From Mycolicibacterium palauense (GTDB lineage: Bacteria > Actinomycetota > Actinomycetes > Mycobacteriales > Mycobacteriaceae): DNA of 42,675 nt. The translations under genes were made by a program, and so were the position numbers. The notes beneath the pieces are model-generated. The model was not told where the DNA came from, did not search any database, and saw nothing but the letters and a program-made list of their open reading frames with translations. Numbering within the stretch: the stretch's first letter is position 1; the number at the start of each line of letters is the position of its first letter. The stretch covers positions 1 to 42,675 of the forward strand of contig NZ_NVQF01000053.1 in assembly GCF_002592005.1 (NCBI RefSeq), written 5' to 3'. Positions 34,472 to 42,675 of this stretch are shown here, one piece after another.

Positions 34472-35353
34472 TCAGGGCCGGCTGACGAACTCCACGACCA
34501 CCTCGCTGAACGCGTCGTTGTCGTCCCCGGCTGCGGTGTGCCCGGCGCCGGTGAGTTCGACGAACTCCGCGGCCGGCACCTTCTGCAGGAAGTCGTTGAC
34601 GCCCTCGGTGCTGACCACGTCGGAGAGCTTGCCGCGGATCAACAGGATCGGGATCTGCAGCTCCTGGGCGGCCGCCTCCAGCTTGTCGGTCCGTTCGAAC
34701 GGGTCGTCGGTGGGCTTGGTCAGAAAGGCCGGATCCCAATGCCAGTACCACCGGCCGTCCCGGCGTCGCAGGTTCTTCTTCAGGCCCTCGGGGCTGCGGG
34801 GCTTTGCCCGGTGCGGGAGATAGGCGGCCACCGCCTCGGCGGCCTCGTCCAGCGAGTCGAAGCCGTGCACGTGGTTGAACATGAAATCCCGGATGCGGGC
34901 ACTGCCGGTCTTCTCGAAGCGGGGCACCACGTCGACGAGCACGAGTTTGGTCACCCGGTCCGGCCCGGCCTCGTGCGCGACCAGGATTCCGGTGAGACCA
35001 CCCATGCTGGCCCCGATCAGGCTCACCGGCCGGCCGATCGCGTCCATCACGTGGCGAACGTCGGCGGTGAGCTTCTCCAGCGCGTAGTCGGCGCCGGGTG
35101 CGCGGTCGCTGTCACCGTGGCCGCGAGTGTCCACCGCGACGACGTGGAAGCCCCGCTCGGCCAGCACCTGGCCGGTGTTCTTCCACGAGAAGCGGTTCTG
35201 ACCGCCGCCGTGCAGCATCAGAATCGTGGGATGCTCGGCGGCCGCGGCGGACCCGCGGTTCCATTCGTCGCCCACCAGCGTGATGCCGTCGGCGCCGGAG
35301 AACTCGACGGTCTGCGGTGTGATCACTCCGTACCCACTTTCTGCGCCAGGCAC
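34472..35353 (-). CDS. Alpha/beta hydrolase
   Basis: A 293-aa alpha/beta-hydrolase of the epoxide hydrolase/esterase type. The oxyanion-hole motif LHGGGQN is at 47-53, the nucleophile elbow GASMGG with Ser116, a probable acid in the KLSDVV region and the His in GAGHTAAG. A cap domain lies between about 150 and 215. The substrate is unknown. The start is the GTG at 35353, or the GTG at 35326 (VITPQTVEF), which would shorten it by 9 residues. It precedes the TetR gene on the same strand. Confidence 0.9.
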   Translation of the reverse strand: MPGAESGYGVITPQTVEFSGADGITLVGDEWNRGSAAAAEHPTILMLHGGGQNRFSWKNTGQVLAERGFHVVAVDTRGHGDSDRAPGADYALEKLTADVRHVMDAIGRPVSLIGASMGGLTGILVAHEAGPDRVTKLVLVDVVPRFEKTGSARIRDFMFNHVHGFDSLDEAAEAVAAYLPHRAKPRSPEGLKKNLRRRDGRWYWHWDPAFLTKPTDDPFERTDKLEAAAQELQIPILLIRGKLSDVVSTEGVNDFLQKVPAAEFVELTGAGHTAAGDDNDAFSEVVVEFVSRP

Positions 35354-35566
35354 CCGACGTTACCCAGCGGCTCGGCCGCCGCTGCGGCGCACCCCGGCCA
35401 TGCCCGTCACCTGAATTCATTCTTTGCTGCCCGTGCACGCCGGGCCGCGTGGGCGGGCAACTCTGTGGCAACCGGCACGCCGCCGAATGAGATATGCGAA
35501 GATCGCCTGGCTGCCGAGAGGTCTGGGGGGCGGTTCGGCGGACCGGTCACCAGGTCTGACAAACGG

Positions 35567-35596
35567 TTGCTCGCCGTGAAAACGGTGGTGTACGTT
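35567..35596 (+). promoter_or_regulatory. Candidate promoter of the mce operon
   Basis: TTGCTC (35567-35572) and TACGTT (35591-35596) are separated by 18 bases, a plausible SigA-type pair. Transcription would begin near 35603, leaving a leader of about 140 bases. Confidence 0.35.
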
Positions 35597-35608
35597 CTTC
35601 GTCAGTTC

Positions 35609-35624
35609 TGTGTCACAGGTCACA
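35609..35624. promoter_or_regulatory. CRP-like half-site pair
   Basis: TGTGT-N6-TCACA differs from the CRP consensus TGTGA-N6-TCACA at one position. Mycobacteria have a cAMP-responsive CRP that uses this consensus. The site is just downstream of the predicted start site, which would favour repression. Confidence 0.35.
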
Positions 35625-35743
35625 GTGGTAACGCGGGAAGTGGGGGCGGAGTGGAAGGACAGCAGCGGCCGATGACGTCGAGGACGACCCCGCAGGTGGC
35701 CTCGCGGCACGGACTGCTGCCCGTCCGCCCCGGGGGGCGCTGA

Positions 35744-36511
35744 GTGGTTACCGCGCAGTCATTCGCCAAGCCCGTCCGGTCGATCGGGGGCTTCTTCGCG
35801 ATGACCATGGACACCTTCGTGGCCATGTTCCGACCACCGTTCGCGTGGCGCGAGTTCATCCTCCAGACCTGGTTCGTCGCACGGGTCTCCATCGTGCCGA
35901 CGCTGATGCTGGCGATCCCGTTCACCGTGTTGCTGGTGTTCACCTTCAACATCCTGCTGGTCGAGTTCGGCGCGGCCGACTTCTCGGGCACCGGCGCCGC
36001 GATCGGCACGGTGACCCAGATCGGACCCATCGTCACGGTGCTCGTCGTCGCCGGCGCCGGCGCCACCGCGATGTGCGCGGACCTGGGCGCCCGTACCATT
36101 CGCGAGGAACTCGACGCCCTGCGGGTGATGGGCATCAACCCGATCCAGGCCCTGGTGGTGCCGCGGGTGCTCGCGGCCACCGCGGTGGCCCTGCTGCTGG
36201 CGTCCACGGTCATCGTCGTAGGCCTGACCGGGGGGTTCTTCTTCTCGGTGTTCTTCCAGCACGTCACCCCGGGCGCCTTCGTCGCGGGCCTCACGCTGAT
36301 CACCGGCACCGCCGACGTCATCATCGCGCTGGTCAAGGCCACCCTGTTCGGACTCTCGGCGGGCCTGATCGCCTGCTACAAGGGGATTTCCGTCGGCGGC
36401 GGACCGGCCGGTGTCGGCAACGCGGTCAACGAGACCGTCGTGTTCACCTTCATCGCCCTCAACGTCATCAACCTGCTGGTGACCGCCGTCGGTGTGCAGG
36501 TGACGGCATGA
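35744..36511 (+). CDS. MlaE/YrbE-type ABC permease, first subunit of the Mce system
   Basis: A 255-aa inner-membrane permease of the Mce lipid importer; YrbEA and YrbEB form the channel and work with the MceG ATPase. The family region is SFAKPVRSIGGFFAM near the start, then an amphipathic helix and five to six membrane segments with the conserved EELDALRVMGINPIQALVVPR motif between helices 2 and 3. GTG start at 35744, directly after a short upstream frame; GGGGGGCG nearby may be the ribosome site. It overlaps yrbEB by 4 bases (ATGA). Confidence 0.94.
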   Translation: MVTAQSFAKPVRSIGGFFAMTMDTFVAMFRPPFAWREFILQTWFVARVSIVPTLMLAIPFTVLLVFTFNILLVEFGAADFSGTGAAIGTVTQIGPIVTVLVVAGAGATAMCADLGARTIREELDALRVMGINPIQALVVPRVLAATAVALLLASTVIVVGLTGGFFFSVFFQHVTPGAFVAGLTLITGTADVIIALVKATLFGLSAGLIACYKGISVGGGPAGVGNAVNETVVFTFIALNVINLLVTAVGVQVTA

Positions 36512-37359
36512 CCGCCGTCTCGACCGATTCGTTCGTGCGCCTGCGGCGCACGGTCCGCTCCTGGGGGGAGGGCTGGAACCGGATCGGCCGGCAGACCAAG
36601 TTCTACGGCCGCACCCTCAAGGGCACCTGGGACGCCGTGATCTTCTACAAGGGGGAGGTCATCCGGCTGATCGCGTCGATGGGTCTGGGCGCCGGCGCCC
36701 TGGCCGTGATCGGCGGCACCATCGCCATCGTGGGCTTCCTGACCCTGACCACGGGCGCGCTGGTCGCGGTGCAGGGCTACAACCAGTTCGCCACCATCGG
36801 TGTGGAGGCCCTGACGGGGTTCGCCTCGGCGTTCTTCAACGTCCGGCTCATCGCCCCGCTGACCGCCGGGGTCGGGATGGCGGCCACCATCGGTGCCGGT
36901 GCCACCGCACAGCTCGGCGCGATGCGCATCAACGAGGAGATCGACGCCCTGGAGGTGATGGGCATCCGCGCCATCGCCTACCTGGCCTCCTCGCGGGTGA
37001 TCGCCGGCGTCCTCGTGGTCATTCCGCTGTACTGCGTCGCGGTGCTGATGTCCTTCCTGGCCGCCCGCGTCGGCACCACGGTCATCTACGGCCAGTCCAC
37101 CGGTGTCTACGACCACTACTTCCGGACGTTCCTCAATCCCGTCGACCTGATCTGGTCGTTCCTGCAGGCCCTGGCCATGGCGCTGGTGATCATGCTGGTG
37201 CACACCTATTACGGATTCACCGCCTCCGGCGGGCCGGCCGGGGTGGGTGAGGCGGTCGGTCGCGCGGTGCGGACCTCGCTGATCGTGGCGGCGCTTGTGG
37301 TGGTGGCGATTTCGCTGGCCGTCTACGGCCAGTCCGGCAACTTCAACCTCTCCGGGTAA
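36508..37359 (+). CDS. MlaE/YrbE-type ABC permease, second subunit
   Basis: A 283-aa YrbEB protein, the permease partner of YrbEA in an Mce lipid importer. It has the same core with INEEIDALEVMGIRAIAYLASSR in the central loop and several membrane helices. The ATG at 36508 overlaps the yrbEA stop (ATGA), so the two are translated together. Both conserved EExDALxVMGI motifs are intact, so the transporter should be functional. Confidence 0.94.
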   Translation: MTAVSTDSFVRLRRTVRSWGEGWNRIGRQTKFYGRTLKGTWDAVIFYKGEVIRLIASMGLGAGALAVIGGTIAIVGFLTLTTGALVAVQGYNQFATIGVEALTGFASAFFNVRLIAPLTAGVGMAATIGAGATAQLGAMRINEEIDALEVMGIRAIAYLASSRVIAGVLVVIPLYCVAVLMSFLAARVGTTVIYGQSTGVYDHYFRTFLNPVDLIWSFLQALAMALVIMLVHTYYGFTASGGPAGVGEAVGRAVRTSLIVAALVVVAISLAVYGQSGNFNLSG

Positions 37360-37375
37360 CGGGAGACCCGAACAC

Positions 37376-38851
37376 ATGGACGATGACAAGGGTTTGCACC
37401 CCGCATGGGCGACGGCGATTCTCGTCGTGGTCCTGGCGGTGCTGGCCTGGCTCACCGGCGCGCTGTTCGCGGGAACCCTGGAGAAGTACGTCAACGTCAC
37501 GCTCACCTCGGACCGCTCCGGGTTGGTGATGGAGACCGGCGGCAAGGTCAAGATGCGCGGCGTGCAGGTCGGCCGGGTCGGTCAGATCACCGGCGGCCGG
37601 GAGCCGGTCACGCTGCAGCTGGAGATCTATCCCGACCAGATCAAGAACATCCCGGCCAACGTGGGCGCACAGATCCGCGCCACCACGGTGTTCGGCGCCA
37701 AGTTCGTCGACCTGATGTATCCCGAGGATCCCAGCGCGAAACGGCTGTCCGACGGGCAGGTGCTCAAGTCCTCCAACGTCAGCACCGAGGTCAACACCGT
37801 GTTCCAGAACCTGGTCGGGGTGCTCGACCAGGTCGACGCCGTCAAGCTCAACGCGACGCTGACCGCGCTCGCCGACGGTGTGCGCGGGCAGGGCGAACGC
37901 ATCGGTGAGGCGACCACCGACGCCAACCAGGTTCTGCTGGCACTCAATCCGCGCAGTGACACGATCCGTGCCGACTGGCAGGCCCTGAAGGGATTCAGCG
38001 ACACCTACAGCGCCGCGGCGGGCAACATCCTCAACACCCTCGACGCCCTGTCGACCACCAGCGTCACGATCACCAAGAACGCCAAACCCCTGGACGCGTT
38101 GCTGCTCAACGTGATCGGTCTGTCCAACAGCGGTATCGCGCTGCTGGCGCCCAACCAGCAGAACCTGATCAAGGCCATCAACACGCTGGAGCCGACCACC
38201 AACCTGCTGATGAAGTACAACCCGGAGTACACCTGCATGCTGGTCGGCGCCAAGTGGCTGCTCGACAACGGCGGATACGACGCCACCGGCGGCAACGGCA
38301 AGTCCTTCATCGTCGACGGCGGCGCCCTGGCCGGCGACGACCAGTACCGCTACCCGGAGAACCTGCCGATCACCGGCGCCAAGGGCGGCCCCGGCGGCAA
38401 ACCGGGATGCGGCTCGCTGCCGATCGTCGACGACAACTGGCCGGTGCGGGCGCTGGTCACCAACACCGGATGGGGCACCGGCGTGGACATCCGGCCCAAC
38501 CCCGGCATCGGATTCCCCGGCTACGCCAACTACCTGCCGACCACCCGCGGCATTCCCGAACCGCCCAGCGTGCGTAATCTGTTCGGCGGCCCGGCGCCCG
38601 GCCCGAACGTCGGCAACCCGCCCAAGGTGATCCCGGAGCCCGGCGACTACCCCTACGGCGCGCAGATGTACGCCCCCGACGGCACCCCGCTGTGGAACAA
38701 CCTCCCGCCGGCGCCACCGCCCGGTGCGCCGCGCGCACCGGGACCCACCCCCGGATCGGAACCCTTCGTGGTGCCCTTCCCCGGTCAGCAGCCGACCCCG
38801 CTGCCGCCGACACCGCTACCGGTTCCGGCCGCCCCGGGGCCCCAGCAATAG
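37376..38851 (+). CDS. Mce family protein A (MceA)
   Basis: A 491-aa periplasmic/cell-wall lipid-shuttle subunit. An N-terminal membrane anchor (about 14-35) precedes the MCE domain (about 40-120), which forms the hexameric ring or tunnel, and long helical segments follow (about 125-260). The C-terminal ~90 residues are Pro-rich with GAPRAPGPTPG and PTPLPPTPLPVP, typical for MceA-like subunits that extend into the envelope. The ATG at 37376 follows the yrbEB stop by 16 bases with GGGAGA as the ribosome site. Confidence 0.93.
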   Translation: MDDDKGLHPAWATAILVVVLAVLAWLTGALFAGTLEKYVNVTLTSDRSGLVMETGGKVKMRGVQVGRVGQITGGREPVTLQLEIYPDQIKNIPANVGAQIRATTVFGAKFVDLMYPEDPSAKRLSDGQVLKSSNVSTEVNTVFQNLVGVLDQVDAVKLNATLTALADGVRGQGERIGEATTDANQVLLALNPRSDTIRADWQALKGFSDTYSAAAGNILNTLDALSTTSVTITKNAKPLDALLLNVIGLSNSGIALLAPNQQNLIKAINTLEPTTNLLMKYNPEYTCMLVGAKWLLDNGGYDATGGNGKSFIVDGGALAGDDQYRYPENLPITGAKGGPGGKPGCGSLPIVDDNWPVRALVTNTGWGTGVDIRPNPGIGFPGYANYLPTTRGIPEPPSVRNLFGGPAPGPNVGNPPKVIPEPGDYPYGAQMYAPDGTPLWNNLPPAPPPGAPRAPGPTPGSEPFVVPFPGQQPTPLPPTPLPVPAAPGPQQ

Positions 38852-38924
38852 GTCGCTCCCAGGGGGCCGCGGACCGTAGAGTCCCCATCCCGACAACTCC
38901 GAGACCAGCGAAAGGCGACAGGCA

Positions 38925-39953
38925 GTGAAAGACAACCTGGTAGGTGCGCTGTGGCGCCTGGCCATCTTCGTGATGGTCTGCCTGCTGGGGATGTTCGCGC
39001 TGTTCGCCGTGTTCGGTCAGCTCCGGTTCGAGAAGGCGCAGAGCTACCGCGCCCACTTCTCGAACGTGACCGGGCTGCAGGGCAACGATTTCGTGCGGAT
39101 CGCCGGGGTGGAGGTCGGCAAGGTCCAGGCCATCACCGTCAACGACGACGGCACGCTCGACGTGGAGTTCACCGCCGACGACTCGGTGGTGCTCACCCAC
39201 GGCACCCGGGCGGTGATCCGCTACGACGACCTGATCGGCGGCCGCTATCTGTCGCTGACCGAAGGCGCCGGCGACACCAAGCGGCTCAAGCCCGGCGACA
39301 CGATCCCGCTCGACCAGACCGAGCCGGCCCTGGATCTCGACGCGCTCATCGGCGGCTTCCGGCCACTGTTCCGTGCCCTGGATCCCGACCAGATCAACGC
39401 CCTGTCCGGGCAGCTGATCAGTGCGCTGCAGGGCCAGGGGGCCACCATCGGTTCCTTCCTGTCGCAGACGGCGGCGCTGACCAACACCCTCGCAGACCGC
39501 GACCAGCTGATCGGTGAGGTCATCACCAACCTGAACACGGTGATGGGTTCGCTTGCCGGGCAGAGTGATCAGTTCGGTAAGGGCGTCACCGCGTTGTCGG
39601 AGCTGATCTCCGCGCTGGAGAAACGCAAGACCGACATCGCCGACGGGGTGGCCTACACCAACGCCGCGGCCGGCTCGATCTCCGACCTGCTGGCCCAGGC
39701 CCGGCCGCCGCTGAAGAAGGTGGTGACCGAGACCGACCGCACCGCCGGCATCGTGATGGCCGATCACGCCTACTTCGACGACCTGCTGGATACACTGCCC
39801 AACGCCTATCAGGTGCTCAACCGGCAGGGCATCTACGGCGACTTCTTCAGCTTCTACCTGTGTGACGTGTCGCTGAAGCTCAACGGCAAGGGCGGCCAGC
39901 CGGTGTACGTCAAGGTTGCGGGTCAGGACACGGGGAGGTGCACACCGCGATGA
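38925..39953 (+). CDS. Mce family protein B (MceB)
   Basis: A 342-aa second MCE subunit: an N-terminal anchor (about 8-30), the MCE domain (about 35-115, FSNVTGLQGNDFVRIAGVEV) and a helical tunnel region. It has no Pro-rich tail. GTG start at 38925 with GAAAGGCGA upstream. It lies 73 bases after mceA; TAGAGT at 38877-38882 might be an internal promoter. It overlaps mceC by 4 bases. Confidence 0.93.
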   Translation: MKDNLVGALWRLAIFVMVCLLGMFALFAVFGQLRFEKAQSYRAHFSNVTGLQGNDFVRIAGVEVGKVQAITVNDDGTLDVEFTADDSVVLTHGTRAVIRYDDLIGGRYLSLTEGAGDTKRLKPGDTIPLDQTEPALDLDALIGGFRPLFRALDPDQINALSGQLISALQGQGATIGSFLSQTAALTNTLADRDQLIGEVITNLNTVMGSLAGQSDQFGKGVTALSELISALEKRKTDIADGVAYTNAAAGSISDLLAQARPPLKKVVTETDRTAGIVMADHAYFDDLLDTLPNAYQVLNRQGIYGDFFSFYLCDVSLKLNGKGGQPVYVKVAGQDTGRCTPR

Positions 39954-41350
39954 AGTCCTTCGGTGAACGCAATCCCTTCGTGATCGGCCTGATCGGAATC
40001 ATCGGCACGACCGCCATCGTGCTGGCCGCCCTGAACTATCAGAAGCTGCCCTTCTTCAACCAGGGCAAGACGTATTCCGCCTACTTCGCCGAGGCGGGCG
40101 GTCTGGCGGGCAACGCCCAGGTGCAGGTGTCGGGCCTGCGCGCCGGCCAGGTCACCAGCATCAGCCTGGACGGTCAACACGTGCTGGTGAAGTTCAAGGT
40201 GGACAAGAGCATTCGCCTCGGTGACCGCACCGAGGCGGCGATCAAGACCAAGAGCGTGCTGGGCACCAAGTACCTGGAGGTCACCCCGCGGGGCGAAGGC
40301 AGCCTCGACCAGACCATCCCGGCCGACCGCACCCGCTCGCCCTACCAACTGCCCGACGCGCTGGGCGATCTGGCCGCCACCATCAGCGGTCTCAACACCG
40401 ATCAGCTCTCCGACTCGTTGCGGGTGCTGTCCTCGACGTTCTCCGAGACGCCCCCGGAGCTCAAGGCGGCCGTCGAAGGTGTGGCCCGGTTCTCCGACGT
40501 CCTCAACGAGAAGGACGCCCAGCTGAGGGATCTGCTGACCAACGCCAACAAGGCCACCACGGTGCTGGCCGACCGCAGCGACCAGGTGGTCGGCCTGATC
40601 CGCAACACCAACGCGTTGATGGCAGAGCTGCAGACCCAGAGCGCCGCCCTCGACGAGATCTCGGGCAACATCTCCACCCTCAGCCGGCAGCTGCAGGGCT
40701 TCATCGCCGAGAACCGCGTGACCATGAAACCGGCGCTGGAGAAACTCAACGGCGTGCTGGCCACCATCGACAACCGCCGCGACCGGGTGCAGAAGTCGAT
40801 CAAGATGCTGGGCACCTACGCGATGGCGCTGGGTGAGTCGGTGGCCGCCGGCCCCTTCTTCAAGTCCTACATCGCCAATCTGCTGCCCGGCCAGTTCGTT
40901 CAGCCGTTCATCGACGCGGCCTTCTCCGACCTCGGCCTCGACCCGAACGTCAAGCTGCCCAGCGAGCTGGTGGACCCGCAGATCGGCCAGCCCGGAACAC
41001 CGGCCCTGCCCGTGCCGTTCCCGCGCACCGGCCAGGGCGGCGAGCCGCATCTGAACCTGCCCGACGCGATCACCGGCAATCCCGAAGACCGGCAGTGCGG
41101 CCCGCCGGGCATCGCGTTGCCGGGTCCCGGCTGCTATCCGCTCCGCGAGCCGCTGCCGGCCCCGCCGCCGGGTGGCCCGCCGCCCGGGCCGCCGGGCATC
41201 GCGCCGCCGGGCATCGCCACCACCCCGGCACCGTCGGTGGCACCGGTCGCGGTTCCCGGGCCCGGCCAGCTGCCCCCGGTGACGCAGACGGCGCCCGCAC
41301 CCCCGCAGGGCCCGCTGCCCGGCCCGGCTGACGGGGAGGGCGGCCGATGA
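39950..41350 (+). CDS. Mce family protein C (MceC)
   Basis: A 466-aa MCE subunit. The anchor is at about 11-30 and the MCE domain at about 35-115 (FAEAGGLAGNAQVQVSGLRAG). Helical segments run to about 330, and the C-terminal ~130 residues are Pro/Gly-rich (PPPGGPPPGPPGIAPPG). ATG at 39950 overlaps the mceB stop (ATGA); GGGGAGG lies about 12 bases before it. It overlaps mceD by 4 bases. Confidence 0.93.
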   Translation: MKSFGERNPFVIGLIGIIGTTAIVLAALNYQKLPFFNQGKTYSAYFAEAGGLAGNAQVQVSGLRAGQVTSISLDGQHVLVKFKVDKSIRLGDRTEAAIKTKSVLGTKYLEVTPRGEGSLDQTIPADRTRSPYQLPDALGDLAATISGLNTDQLSDSLRVLSSTFSETPPELKAAVEGVARFSDVLNEKDAQLRDLLTNANKATTVLADRSDQVVGLIRNTNALMAELQTQSAALDEISGNISTLSRQLQGFIAENRVTMKPALEKLNGVLATIDNRRDRVQKSIKMLGTYAMALGESVAAGPFFKSYIANLLPGQFVQPFIDAAFSDLGLDPNVKLPSELVDPQIGQPGTPALPVPFPRTGQGGEPHLNLPDAITGNPEDRQCGPPGIALPGPGCYPLREPLPAPPPGGPPPGPPGIAPPGIATTPAPSVAPVAVPGPGQLPPVTQTAPAPPQGPLPGPADGEGGR

Positions 41351-42621
41351 CGAGTCCGAGGATGACCCCGCGCGTGGGCCGCAACGGCAAGATCGGTATC
41401 GCCGTTCTGCTGGTGCTGGCGATCGTCGCCGCGGTGGCGCTGCTGCTGCGCCCCGGCGGCCCCATCAACCGCACCAACGTGGTGGCCTACTTCGACAACA
41501 GCAACGGGATCTTCGTCGGTGACGACGTGGACATCCTCGGGGTGCCGGTGGGGCGCATCGACAGCATCGAGCCCCAACCGGAACGGGTGAAGATCAGCTT
41601 CTCCTTCGACAGCAAGTACAAGGTTCCCGCCGACGCCAAGGCCGTGATCCTCTCGCCGGCGCTGGTGACCAGCCGCGCGATCCAGCTCACCCCCGTCTAC
41701 TCGAGCGGTCCGACGATGCAGGACGGCGCCGTCATCGGTCAGGACCGCACCGCGGTCCCGGTGGAGTGGGACGATTTCCGGGAACAGTTGGAGCGGTTGA
41801 CCGAGACGCTGCAGCCCACCGAGCCCGGCGGGGTCAGCACGCTGGGCGCACTGGTGAACACCACCGCGGACAACCTGCGCGGTGAGGGCGCCAACATCCG
41901 GCAGACGTTGATCAAACTGTCGCAGGCCATTTCGGCGCTCGGCGACCACAGCACCGACATCTTCAGCACCGTGAAGAACCTGTCGATCCTGGTCTCGGCG
42001 CTGCAGTCGAGCACCGACCTGATGCGCCAGCTCAACCAGAACCTCGCGAACGTGACCGGCCTGCTCGCCGACGACCCCGGGGAGGTCGCCGCCGCGGTCT
42101 CCGATCTCAACGCGGCCGTCGGCGACGTCCAGAGCTTCGTCGCCGACAACCGCGAGACGTTGGGCACCACATCGGACAAGCTGGCCGCGGTGTCGCAGAC
42201 GCTCTACGACAGTCTCGACGACATCAAGCAGCTGCTGCACGTCGCCCCGAACACGCTGCAGAACTACGTGAACATCTACCAGCCGGCCCAGGGGGCGGCC
42301 ACCAGCGTGCTGGCGATCAACAACTTCGCCAACCCGATCTCGTTCCTGTGCGGGGCCGTCCAGGCGGCCTCCCGGCTGGGCGCCGAGCAGTCGGCCAAAC
42401 TGTGCATGCAGTATCTGGCGCCGATCGTCAAGAACCGGCAGTACAACTTCCTGCCGCTGGGACAGAACCTGTTCGTGGGCACCCAGGCCCGTCCGAACGA
42501 GGTGACCTTCAGCGAGGACTGGCTGCGGCCCGACTACATCCCGCCGTCCAGTGCCCCGCCGGCCCCGCCGGCGGGGCACTGGACGGCGGGATGTAGTCGG
42601 GCCGCAGCCAGTCCTCGCTGA
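41347..42621 (+). CDS. Mce family protein D (MceD), 3' end corrupted by a terminal inverted repeat
   Basis: The fourth MCE subunit: an anchor at about 17-36 and an MCE domain at about 42-120 (YFDNSNGIFVGDDVDILGVPV), then tunnel helices. Residues to about 406 are natural. Beyond 42566 the DNA is the exact reverse complement of 42455-42563, so the remaining ~18 residues and the stop at 42621 are not real. The true gene continues past the window edge and would be followed by mceE and mceF in a complete operon. ATG start at 41347, overlapping mceC by 4 bases. Confidence 0.88.
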   Translation: MTSPRMTPRVGRNGKIGIAVLLVLAIVAAVALLLRPGGPINRTNVVAYFDNSNGIFVGDDVDILGVPVGRIDSIEPQPERVKISFSFDSKYKVPADAKAVILSPALVTSRAIQLTPVYSSGPTMQDGAVIGQDRTAVPVEWDDFREQLERLTETLQPTEPGGVSTLGALVNTTADNLRGEGANIRQTLIKLSQAISALGDHSTDIFSTVKNLSILVSALQSSTDLMRQLNQNLANVTGLLADDPGEVAAAVSDLNAAVGDVQSFVADNRETLGTTSDKLAAVSQTLYDSLDDIKQLLHVAPNTLQNYVNIYQPAQGAATSVLAINNFANPISFLCGAVQAASRLGAEQSAKLCMQYLAPIVKNRQYNFLPLGQNLFVGTQARPNEVTFSEDWLRPDYIPPSSAPPAPPAGHWTAGCSRAAASPR

Positions 42622-42675
42622 AGGTCACCTCGTTCGGACGGGCCTGGGTGCCCACGAACAGGTTCTGTCCCAGCG
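42455..42675. repeat. Perfect 109-bp terminal inverted repeat (fold-back)
   Basis: Arms 42455-42563 and 42567-42675 are exact reverse complements around the three bases 42564-42566. The right arm reaches the last base of the window. The centre is a GC-rich CCGGCCCCGCCGG tract. This is the shape of a library or assembly fold-back at a contig end, not of a natural gene end. Confidence 0.97.

Larger units (their letters stand above)
35354..35743. other. Regulatory region upstream of the mce operon
   Basis: 390 bases without a convincing gene. It carries a probable promoter (35567-35596), a CRP-like site (35609-35624) and a 30-codon GTG frame (35651-35743) that ends exactly at the yrbEA start. 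No KstR box was found, so this is unlikely to be a cholesterol-type (mce4) operon promoter. Confidence 0.4.

Noticed and set aside
35561..35570. AACGGTT in the mce upstream region as a KstR box
   Set aside because: The spacing between AAC and GTT is one base rather than two, and the outer T and A are not matched.
34538..35743. Long plus-strand frame over the alpha/beta hydrolase leading into yrbEA
   Set aside because: It is antisense to a clear hydrolase for most of its length; only the last 30 codons could matter, and they are noted separately.
42567..42621. C-terminal residues of the mceD frame after the palindrome
   Set aside because: They are translated from the reverse-complement arm and so do not exist in the natural gene.
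42455..42675. Terminal inverted repeat as a natural hairpin, terminator or transposon end
   Set aside because: The perfect 109-base arms are coding sequence of one gene and the right arm ends exactly at the window end; an artefact explains this better.

Overview
The window is high-GC actinobacterial DNA, almost certainly from a Mycobacterium/Mycolicibacterium-type genome. The evidence is a DUF732 secreted protein, a leaderless-style promoter grammar, a YrbE/Mce operon, a KstR box in front of a 3-beta-hydroxysteroid dehydrogenase, and a backbone that follows the M. tuberculosis Rv1097c-Rv1112 order: (Gly-rich membrane protein), fumC, glpX, DUF4245 protein, AI-2E transporter, 3beta-HSD, xseB, xseA, lipid-droplet protein, ispH, DUF6542 protein, ychF. 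The synteny is from memory of that genome; no search was run.

Layout. 1-7.4 kb is the backbone left part: an MFS transporter gene without a usable start codon, the minus-strand glpX-fumC pair (gluconeogenesis/TCA), the divergent DUF4245 and dienelactone-hydrolase genes, and a convergent AI-2E transporter. 7.5-22.8 kb is an accessory block inserted between the Rv1101c and Rv1106c homologues. It holds an SDR gene, a minus-strand cassette of arylsulfatase, HAD phosphatase and formylglycine-generating enzyme, an amidase-family gene that has lost two of its three catalytic residues, a divergent 861-aa LuxR/LAL regulator, and an FAD oxidoreductase / DUF3556 membrane protein / AMP-ligase operon divergent from a PucR regulator. 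22.8-29.6 kb returns to the backbone (3beta-HSD, xseB-xseA-lipid droplet protein, ispH, DUF6542, ychF). 29.7-35.4 kb is a second accessory stretch: an SDR, a remnant of a P-loop kinase, a Phd/RelE toxin-antitoxin pair, a VOC protein, a Vgb-like propeller, a permuted papain-like hydrolase, two very small membrane-protein genes, a TetR regulator and an alpha/beta hydrolase. 35.7 kb to the end is the front half of an mce operon (yrbEA, yrbEB, mceA-mceD).

The end of the window is not natural sequence. The last 109 bases are a perfect reverse complement of the 109 bases before a 3-base centre at 42564-42566, so mceD runs into its own antisense copy. This looks like a fold-back assembly or library artefact at a contig end; the last residues of the mceD frame should be ignored.

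The points most worth following are the catalytically crippled amidase paired with a LAL regulator, the sulfatase-activation cassette with its unusual GTG/TGA repeat at a gene junction, the KstR box, the start-less MFS gene next to a long palindrome, and the terminal inverted repeat.
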